Assembly: GCF_028389875.1 (NCBI RefSeq)
Contig: NC_084663.1
Coordinates: forward strand, 121,295,801 to 121,359,800
DNA length: 64,000 nucleotides
Direction: 5' to 3'
From: Rhea pennata
Taxonomy: Eukaryota > Chordata > Aves > Rheiformes > Rheidae
Shown here: piece after piece, positions 53,801 to 64,000 of the stretch
Numbering within the stretch: position 1 is the stretch's first letter
Layout of the letters: every line of letters begins with the position of its first letter
Position numbers and translations under genes: made by a program
Notes under the pieces: generated by a model
Told to the model about the DNA's origin: nothing
Databases searched by the model: none
The model's input: only the letters and a program-made list of their open reading frames with translations

Positions 53801-56800
53801 CTAATGCGTCTTTATCTCCATTCACTTGCCACACAAAGAATTTCTGCTTCTAACTCTCCAAAACTTACTCTGCTCATGTAAAAGTATGGGCAGAGTACTT
53901 AAGATCTTAACAAGACACACATCCTGATGTTGTTTAATCACTTAAATTTACTTGGCTTTTAAACTTTCCCCAGGAAGATAGAAATTTTTCCAAGCATTTG
54001 AAATTTCCCCATACCAGTCCTCCACTTCTCTCTAGTACCAATGTCTCTGCTCTACCCATTCACTTGAAAACTATCCCTGGCTGGAGCGGGCAAATTTCTA
54101 GCCTCTGTGAAGTGATGTTCATAGTCTCCAGGGACTCTTCTGTGCAAATACCTTGAGCAAGGTATTTAACTATTCAGTTTCTCTGTTAGTAAAATCAGGG
54201 TAATAATACTTAGAGAAACCATTGGGGCAGATCATTATGAAGTGAGGCCAAGCCATGATTGAAAATCTCAAATGGCAGGTCCTACAGAGATAAAACTTTT
54301 AGGTTGTGTTTCACAGTCCTCAGATACTGAAGTCAAAGGACTTTGCCAGGGATAGTACTGCTTGAAGGCCTGGAATTTACTGTTAATTACTATTATTTTT
54401 AATGATTTAGTATTGTTTCATTAACTACTGATCACACATCTTTTTCTTCTTATCTTGTGCACTCTGCACTCACGACGTATTCCTGACTCAGCTTCGTGTT
54501 GTCAAGCCGTAATCCAGTAGCTCTTAAGTACCTGCTTGATTATAAGTATGTGCTTATGGCCTTTCCTTTTTACTGAAACACTACAGTGAAAACATGATCC
54601 TGACCATCAATAATGTGGTGCCCTACATGTATCTAGATCCTTGAAGAGACTTTGGAATTATCATTATACTGGTAGGACTTGTCAAAGTCATAGCAATGAC
54701 ACTGAACACAGGGTTTTCAGTATTCCTGCTAAACTATGCATAACTCAAAGAGTAGCAAAGTGCATAAACACTGGAGGAGTACAAAAGTGGATTAGTCTAG
54801 AAATAGCCATTATTAGAATCAGATAGACCATCTGAGAAAAAAATTCAGGTATTGTCTTTAGTGTTTGGTCTGTATTTTCTCAGGCTTATTTCTTTCCAAG
54901 ACTCAGATATGAACCTGAAGAATATTTTTGAAGGCCTCGATACTTTCATTAGCTGAATCTACTTAGAATTTTCTAGTGAATCCCTTACTTAGCGAATAGT
55001 GAGAACCTCATCAGCAGTTTCCAGGAAAATTCTTGTCAGATAAAGTTGTCAGCTTATTTTAAGTGTATTTCGAAAACTGAGGGACAGACAAGGCTGGTAG
55101 AGGAGAAGGTTTCTAAAGTTCAGAAGGCAGGCCAGGAATTACTTTATTAAATTAATGTCCCACTGCAGGCCAAATCAGACCAAATTAGAGAAAGTGATGA
55201 AAGAAAAAAGTGTTCTCGGAAAAAAGAACAGAGACATTCAGAAATACCAGTAGGAGACAAATTTGAGTCATTGATCTTCCACTGGAGTCTACAGGGGAAT
55301 ACAATAACAAAGAAACAAAATCTTTCACTGTATTCAGTCCTGAACCTGGAATAAAAAAAAAAAAAAAAAAAAAAAAAAAAGAATGCCAGTCCCATCCTCC
55401 TCCTATTAAATTTGGCAGGCCCCAAAGAGTAATTTACATTCCAGCTATGCCCTTGCTGTTGTTACATCTTGCAAAATGGTTGCTCCCGAAGAATGCTGGA
55501 ACAGGCATGGCTAGCTGAAGCCATGCAGCCCTTGCCCAGTGGGTAAATTAACCTAGAAAGGATTTTGATGGCTCCTCATTGTCCCAAAACAGCATATAAA
55601 TAATCACAGGCAAACTAAAAGTCATTCCTTAAATTAAGTCATCCTTTGCAAACTTACACAGCACTAAAATATTGCTGGCTGGTTGGGACAGCAGGAAGCC
55701 AAGGTGGTTTATTCTAAGCTACTTGTATCCTATTCACAAATGTCACCAACTTCTCATTCCCACAGCCATGTCACACAGGGTAATATTTCTGATCGCTCTG
55801 GAACACAAAAAGGGATTGTGTTGCCATGCCAGGTACACTGAGCAGCTTACAGTCATTACGGAGAATTAATTTTCTTCAAAACCCATTAAGCTTGGGCCTG
55901 TTATTTCATAGAGAGTAAAAGGCACCTGGAAGCATTTAATATTCCACATGCTCATAGAATTAACTTAGTCACAAATTACTGTAACTGATACTGATTTCTG
56001 TTGTGGTGCTAAGGGGAGTCAGAAGCGAGGGGGAGTCATATGATATATTTATTATAGAGGTGTGCACATTCTGTTGTGCACATCTTAAGGGCAATGAGTG
56101 TTATACATATTACTATCACCTATTAAGCACTTGTTCTATCATTTTTGCATATGCTCCCTTCTTTGAAGTGGCTCATTGTGTTGTCATTTACCTGGTCTGT
56201 GTCTTCATTTACTCACTGTATTCAAGCATGAAGAGCAGGGATTTATCTTGTGATAATCCTGTTTAAGGGCTTCCTGTCTAGAAGAAGAGGCTCTAGCTCT
56301 CTCCTTATTAGTGAGCAGAAATCAGTTCTTTGTGAAATGTGAAAAGGCAGCAAAGAAAATTTCAACAAGCATCCTGAAGGTTCCTCTGCAGGCTGGACTA
56401 ATGAGAAATACATTGTCAATCATGCAATCTGAGTGTTTGACAGGGAGCACATTGCCCTTGTGGTGTCTGTGGAAGGGGATCCAACCCAGAATGTAAAAAC
56501 GGAGATGAGTATCATGGATGCCAGGTAGGGCAATATTTAGCAACAAAACATAGCTGGTTAGGCCAAAGGTATAGAGTGATCTCTTGAAAAGTGGCAGCTT
56601 ATAGAACACATTTTCTGATTCGTGTTCAGCATTTAGTCCTCACAAGCAAAAGATTCCCCACACCCTTAGCAGAGTGTGTTTTTTTCATGATGGTTGTTTA
56701 TTCATGAGGCTCTTATTTCCTGATTCTGGTCCTGGCATCTCTTAGACATTGCATATGTCAATAAGACTTTTTCACAGGAAGTAAGAGAAAAGCTTCCATG

Positions 56801-59800
56801 AACATCACTTCTCAACAGACAGCGAGAAACATTCTCACTGGTGATTACCTCTGCTTCTAAATAAAAATGGACCAGAGACTGGAGCGAGTTCACTCACCAG
56901 ACCTCTGAGCTTCCACAGTACTTACCTGTTAGCTCACTCTGGTTCTCTCCAAGACAAAACTCTGTCCCCCCTCTCTGTTGGGGGACAAACTTTAAGCAGT
57001 GCAGTTGCAAAATAGCTGGTATCTCTGGCCTTGGGGCCCAAAAGCAGTCCACAGCTCTCTTCTATTTAGTGATATTTGGGTTGATGGTGGTGACCTTTCG
57101 GCATCTCCTTTTATCTTTCACTTTCCATTTCTAGAAAGACAGACTCCTTTCTGTGAGGACTTGGCCTTGTGCCTTCTGTGCAGCCACGTGAAATTAACCA
57201 TAGCTCTTTAGAAAAACGGTGATGGAAGGCTGAAATCCCAGTTCTGGTTGTGGTGGTATCCTCTACAGAGTTCTGTGGTGGATGAAAGGAATGTAGGTAT
57301 AAAGAAAGTGTAACCTAATATGGAACACAGCATTCTTGTATAGTCATTACCCAGGTTTTGTTAGAGAGGACAATCAACTTAGGGGAGTTTCTGGGAGAAA
57401 TACTGATCCATTGGATCATCAGTATTTAACTGCTTTTGCTGGCTTGAGAACAGAGCTGTAGAAAAAAATCTGTCTAAGTGAAAAGAAGCTCTCCCTCAAA
57501 AGTACTCTGATTCCACTGAAATTACCAGGGAATTTATCACATTACTTCTTTTCAAAATATTATCATATAGTTTTTATTTTGCCTTTGTCATTTTGTATTT
57601 TAAGCTCACATTGCAATTTAATATGGTCTGGAAATCACAGTGTTTAAATTTTTAAGAGTCAGAACAAGAGCTTTCAGGCAGAAACCCAAATTTTCTTTAA
57701 TACAGCAAAAAAAAATCAGCACACTTCACAAATTTCAGAAATTCTCAGGAGAGTGATGACACTTTGAGTCAATATGAAGCAAAAGTTCAAAGTCTTGAAA
57801 CAAATAGAGATTCCTGTGGCACTTAATGCCTTCTGTCATGTTTGGAAATGCTGAGCCTGAAGAAATTGCAAAATAGTGTGGCTAACTTTTGTGGAACAAG
57901 ACTGGTAAGAGGAGAAGGTGAGTTATAAAACACTCTCTCAGAAATGTCACAAAACAGTATCCATAGCAGAAAGGGGCTTATCAAAAGAGTTCTCTGTTCC
58001 AATCTGCAGTAAGTGAAACAAAAAATTGATCAATAGGGTACATTCATGGTAGTCCTGGTTTTGGACCAGGCCTGCTAAGAACCCCACTCCACGTTGGTGG
58101 AACAATTAGAACTAGCTCAAATTTCTTCCATGTAGTTGCTGGTTTTGCACCAGTAACTGTTTCATAAAAGATCATGAAGCTGCAACATGACAGTACAGCC
58201 ATGCCAATCTAACACCTGGGAGCTGCCAAGACAGCAGGGCCACCCTTTTCTCTAGCGGCACGCACCTATGTGTGCAAAACTTGTTTCAGGTCCTGTGATT
58301 CTGTGGCCTCAGGGAGAGTCAGCTCAGCTGGCAGATCCTATTAAAATAAATCCTTCAAAAAAGAAAGAAGATGAAAATGAAAAGTTTTCTGCTAGATAAC
58401 TAACCTAGTCAGCTCCCCACGCTGTGGCTGCATGATTTTACTGAACCAATGTAAAGCCAGACACAGCTATGCACAGCCAGGTGCTGGAGGTGGGGAGCAT
58501 GACAGCCCCTTTCAGTCCCAATTTCAGCTTAGCCATAACATCAAAGCACATCTTAAATGTAAAAAATTGCCTTCTCTGTCTGCTACTCTTAGCAGCATAA
58601 AATAATTGTACTCCTAAAAAGTCACGAGGCTCGTCATTAGCAAATGTAAGATGTATGCACGCTCACATGTGGAAGCAGTAATCCCAGCAGCTGATCTTTT
58701 CTTCAAAGAATAGTAATTTTAATAGCCCGGACAAGGAAAGTAAATCTTAATTTTGGCGAATGAGACCATTATGTTCAGAATTTTGGGAGGTGCTTGTGAG
58801 AGACTTGGAAATGAGTTAATTTCACAGAGCTCAATTTGATGTCTCGGTCAACAGACTGGCCTTTCTCTCAGTGCATGTAGTTGTCTGAAGTTCTCCAAGG
58901 GAGCTGTATTTCTCTGTAGGAGAAGGTTTGACATGCTATATGGAGTTACAAATGTTATGCTATAAAATGTAGATCTTCTACACTTGGGAAACTTTTCAGT
59001 AATCCTAGGAAGTCCCATTTAAGACAAAAATAAAGATGACTGTGGAATTATGAGAATGAAACATCAAGAAAACAAGAATCGGAGCCATGGGAGTGATGGT
59101 CATCAGTAGCCAAATTAACAGCTGCTTTCAATGTCTGCCATCATCATTTTGTTAGTTAGCCAGAAAGGCATTAGATCCCATGCAGCAAGTTTTGGATGCC
59201 AGCTCTCCATAATGAAAGTTACATTGTTATGGCTGGCAGTAATCCCTGGCTGAGCACAGTTATTGGAATTCTTTTCTGGAACCCACAGTTAATTTCTTAA
59301 TTCTGATCTGTAGTTTATGATTTAACATGGATATTTATTCTCTGCCAGTGGGCCTGATGCACGCATTTCTGAAACAGATGCTGTCTGAGGGATAACGCTT
59401 GGAGGACAACTGGACCTTTTCATTTAAAGACATTTTATTTTCTTCCTTTTCCTGTCCAGATTTGCAAGAACAATTTTTCTACACGGCCTTGCGCACTTCT
59501 GCATTAGAACTTCCCTGATACAGCTCTGAGCAATCTGATGCATCTACACAGCGCAGAATAAAGTCAAGCAAAGAAGCAGCACACCTTCATTAACATAGTG
59601 CTGCCCTTTTTTCAGGACTAAGTAGCTGCAGTGGGACGTCAAAAGGCACTTGGGCTTTTGCACTTCTGCTCCTAGAGCCAGATTGATTGGTCTTATCGCA
59701 GGGATCTCCGTGTTACTAAATGAGGTAGATGAATTTTCTGATGATGGTACGCTTTTGTTTTTATGCCCTCTCCAAATGCAGAATATATTTCCCCTCTCCC

Positions 59801-62800
59801 CTGCAGACATGCCTCCTTTCCTGTACAGAAAATTCTTTCTATTTTCTACTGTTCTTATTTCCAGAATAGAGCATTTTGACAAATCCATGAGGGGCGTGTT
59901 TGAAAGCTGGGGCCTGTGGTTTCCAGGTTAGGCTGTGAGCTCTGGGTGTTGATTTGGTTCAGCTGTATTTCTGATTCTTAATCTGTGTTGTTTGCAGTTT
60001 TGCTGGTATTTTATATCTGATCTTCCCTCTGCTCTTTCTAGGATAATACAATTCTGAGTAGGAAAACATGGTCTTCATCTCATCAGAGCTAGTTAAAGCA
60101 TACTCATTACCTTTGGGGCTCTCCATTCAACACTATGCATCATTAACCTTCTACAAAAGGGAATATGCTTTGCCAACTTGAAATAGGAATAGTTTCTAGG
60201 AAATCCATTTTCTCTCATTGGAAACCTGATGGCAAATGATTCACATTTAAAATACATGTTTAGATCCCATTTACTTTTGGAATTATGACTGTTCAGTGAC
60301 TTTTTAAAATCACATGCTCAGTGACCTCATGATGTTAAGAGCACCCTGTGTAGCCCCTTTAATAAGGAGCAACTCATTCCAGGCCTTACTGTAGATGTTG
60401 TCTAGGGTGGCAAAAGATTAAAAGAAAAAGAAAAGGCCTCTAATCAAGGATGCAGACAGTGTAAAAGGGACCCTGGACAGGTGCTCACATCTGAGGGTTC
60501 ATACTCAGGTTTGTTTTCTGTAGTTCCTCACCGCATGAGAAGAGGGAAAGCAGGCACAGGCATGTTTTCAGTGTTATGACAGTGAGTCTTAATGAATAGG
60601 ATCCTTTCAAAGGTATTTAGAAGTCCTCTGTAGCACAAAGGAAGAGTTTTCTTCCCTCTTATCAACTAGATTGTTCTGGGGCCTACCAGCTAGGAAATCT
60701 TTATATTACCCCTGCTATGGGTTAATAATACATGTCCCCAGCCCGCAGTGTGTTTATGTATGAGAAAGGCCTCACAAAACATAGCTCACATGATGTGCTA
60801 AAAAGCAAGGAGCTCGTCTCTGGCCAAGATAATTATCATGTGTGAATGTGTGGTGTTAATATCATCTAATTTCCCCATATCTGATTAACTTTTTGTACTC
60901 TTGAGCATTATTTTTTGCGCTGTGGCCCTTTAAAACCACATAGGCAATAATATTTGAGCACACATTTAAATCTGTGCATTTTTTTGAATGTTTTGGGGCT
61001 TTTATGAGCAGTAGAAAATATGTTTCATGCATATGCTATCAAGACATCACACTGAATGAATTTAGAAATGAATGGAATCAATTGCAGTGGCAAAGTAAGC
61101 AGTAGAGTTGTTAAAAAGAGAACATTCTCTGACACTGAAATCAGTAAATGAGAAGGTACTTGCATACATCTGGGCAATGGAGAATTTCACTTTTATTTAT
61201 GAATAATGAGAAGGCAAATATAAAATAAAACCTCAGGGATAGTCTTGAATTAATATTAAATAGGCTGATATTGGAGCAAATCCAGTGATTTCCACTAATT
61301 AATGTAGCTTTACATTCTTAAGGTTTAAGGCTCTGAAATGAGGTTTACCCATTAAGTAAATGAACGGAAAAGAAAATTCAGTGATCAGGCAATTCTTACA
61401 CAAGTGTGGTTGTAAATGATACTGCATGTGAGCTGGAAATGTCATTGACCCACAGATAGTATTAAAAAATCTATTCCTCCACCAAAAATTAAGTGACTGT
61501 AAAAGGCAGCAGGGTTTGAATGTCTGAAATTTATATTGTGGCTGTGCTTCATGACAGTGCAGGCACATCATGTTTCTAAGTAAGGCCGTTTCATTTACAG
61601 GGAAAGTTGTATGGGAAGAAGTTGATTACAGTGCTCCTTTTGTGTTATTCTAAGAACACCGTGGAGCAGACTTTGATTTTCAACAGTTACAGTTATATGG
61701 CCACATGAGCATTCTTACACATATGGAAAGGAGAGTTATTACATTAAAGAAAACTCAACTTTTCTCTTGCTCTCAATGCCCACAGAGCAATATTATCAAC
61801 CACATCCTCATTAACAGTACTGGTATGGTTTTGGAAGTTCTTGAATATGTTAGTTTGGAACTGTGATATGATAAAAAAAAATGTTAAAGACAGTATCATC
61901 CCGTTTCCTCAAATACTCATTTCCCCAAGAAATTCTACCTTTGATTAATAGATGGGCAAGTAAGGATCCAGAAATGTTTTGTAAGGGTTGGTAGAAGGGC
62001 GTGTTAGAAAACTGAGTACGTCAAAATGAGTTGTTTATCTTTCAGTTGTGAAGTAACTAACATCCCTCCCCAATATCTGCAACCTGTGATTTAGGCTGGC
62101 TGAGAGGATTACATGACCAAAAGAGTTTCAGCTTTTTCCCCCATTGTATTAGCTGACTTTATAAAAGATATCACTTCTGCCAATGGCAGCTACCCTCTGT
62201 TTTTCTTTTTACTTCTTCCATCTTATTGAGAAGCTAAGGCCTTGGTAAATGTGGGCTTTTAATGACATGTTCTGGAGTAGATGGAAATTAATATCCTAAG
62301 TTTTTGTTTCAATGTAATGGCCAGAGACTTTAGCATCCCAAGCCAAAGTATTGGACTAGCGAACAAGTGAACTGTACGGAGTTTCAGTCTAGTTTCTTCA
62401 TCTCTTACATTTAGGTGTAACACAAGCTGCCTCATAAGTTATGAAAGAAACATATAAAAAGTAGGTGGTCAGTCAAATCTTGAATTTATAGGTGTGTGAG
62501 ATGAGTCAAAAGCATTAGAAAAATTTGAAAAGTGACAGCAGTTTGATAGTGGGAACTCTGATATCTTTAAGGCATGTGGTAAAACTTGTTCTGCATTTGC
62601 CAGAAAGCAGAGTTTTATGGGAAAATATATGTCAAGATGACTTAGAGGTTAGTTTGCTTCTTGGGACATATGTTGTCCCTGGTGAAAAAAAAAGAGACTG
62701 TAGAATCCAGGCTGCCTGACAGAAAAGCTTCTTTGAACCTTAGCTCTGATAACAGGCTGTGATGAAACAACTAGCTAGCCCACTGTATCTATCCCTCAAA

Positions 62801-64000
62801 AAAAAAAGAGATTTATTTTTTTTTGCATTAAGATAATATGCCTTTTGTTATATGTCAGTAAAAATAGACTCATATTGCTAAATTCTGAACTTGGTTTGCC
62901 CTTTTGGTATATGAAAAACTTCCCCTTTCATAAAAGTTAAGTGTCATTATACACTACAGAATGGTAGTGGTTCTTCCAAGATAGTGAAAATCTTGACTTA
63001 GTATTTTGAAGCCAATTTTCTATGGCTGTCAGTGCACACATGATGATACTGGCTGAGAGAAGGAAGGAGGAGCAAATCTTGCCCTTTCCTTCGTATGGAC
63101 AGAGAGCTGCAGTTTGCAAGAGAATTGATTCTAATACACTGCTGGGAGAGAAGTAGGACTTGCAGAGGCCGAGGGAGGAGATAAGGTCCAAACATTCTCC
63201 TTGTATGTAGAATGGTTCAACCATAAGTGCCCAAGCTGACTATGAATGTTAGACTAATGAGAGTTCAAGAGAGAGGGAAGCCCAAAGGCATTGGACTCCA
63301 GGTTAAAAGGAGGATGGATTTCCAATGATCTCTGCAAGAGGAAATAGCTTGTTTGCGTTCTTTAAACATTTCAGTTAAAGCCGGAATGTATGAGTGTAAA
63401 CAAATGATTGCTAAGAAAACACCCTGACTCTGCGTCATCAATGAACGCACAAAGCAGAAATCTGCTACCTCGCACCAAAGAACAACAATACCCTTTGCTG
63501 GGTTCATCAGAAGTATTATTTGCCTTCATCTCTTTTGTGTGTCAAAGCGAAACCAAGTGAAACTGATTTTAGAAAATGTATCTTCCAGAGCAAAATCTAG
63601 GATTTATGTAGCCATAGATATGCCAGCTTTTGAAAATTTGAAAAATGCTTAGCTAGATAACAGTTTTCCTCCTTTGAGCCTGTACCCCTAACCACATCAC
63701 ATAGGGTAGTAGTAGAAAGCCAGAGTAAATCTCCCAGTAACTATGAATCAGATTTTTCTGTTCTCATTTGTATCCTTCAGTTCTTCATTCTTTCCCAATG
63801 AATGGTGAGAAAACTGAAATTAGTGTCTTCAGTGACTGTGACTAAGAAAACAGGACCTATATAGTTCAAAGAAGCAAAATGATGAAACAGAGTGAAAGCC
63901 ACCTAGAGAGACAAAGGAAACAGGAAAGACACAGAATATATTTTTGTATAATAAGGTATGGGAGGTTGTGACTTAAAGGCTGCACTAATACAAAAATAAC
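50871..64000. other. Gene-free stretch to window end
   Basis: Thirteen kilobases of AT-rich sequence with many short open frames and no recognisable domain. Poly(A) at 55353-55380 is the only clear simple repeat. In human the gene after UMODL1 is ABCG1, but I could find no ABC-transporter motif here, so this is intergenic, or a long first intron of the next gene, or regulatory DNA. Confidence 0.55.
55353..55380. repeat. Poly(A) tract, 28 nt
   Basis: An uninterrupted run of 28 A in the downstream gene-free region. Confidence 0.95.

Noticed and set aside
51063..64000. ABCG1 coding exons expected downstream by synteny
   Set aside because: No Walker A, ABC signature or ABCG transmembrane sequence found in any frame, so no claim is made.

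Overview
The window is vertebrate nuclear DNA, most likely from a passerine bird. Two minus-strand CR1 LINE pieces and a tRNA-Ile-derived SINE with a CR1 3' tail (the TguSINE1 type known from passerines) point that way. The species cannot be read from the sequence.

Positions 14-36100 (+) hold the 3' part of one multi-exon gene, best matched to UMODL1 (uromodulin-like 1, also called olfactorin). I placed 18 coding exons. They total 3909 nt (1303 codons including the terminal TAG), and the exon phases agree from end to end. The 5' end of the gene lies upstream of the window. The order of modules is: end of a SEA domain; EGF - Ser/Thr/Asn-rich linker - FN3 - SEA; EGF - long mucin-like linker - FN3 - SEA; EGF - Ser/Thr linker - ZP domain - transmembrane helix - short cytoplasmic tail. 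The repeated modules keep identical exon lengths and phases (FN3 255 nt twice, SEA first half 113 nt twice, EGF 138 nt twice), which indicates internal duplication.

Four features of this gene are odd. (1) A TAA stop lies in frame near the start of the second FN3 exon (14258-14260), but that exon is symmetric and could be skipped without changing frame. (2) The first EGF module lacks its fifth and sixth cysteines. (3) The third EGF exon has no normal GT donor at the expected place and probably uses GC. (4) A candidate 3' exon at 37500, in frame beyond the annotated stop, encodes a GPI-signal-like hydrophobic tail.

From about 38 kb to 64 kb I find no convincing protein-coding exon. This part holds an intact tRNA-Arg(CCG) gene at 46957-47029, the SINE 24 bp after it, a decayed CR1 fragment at about 50.1-50.9 kb, and otherwise AT-rich unique sequence. 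In human the next gene is ABCG1, but none of its exons is recognisable here.
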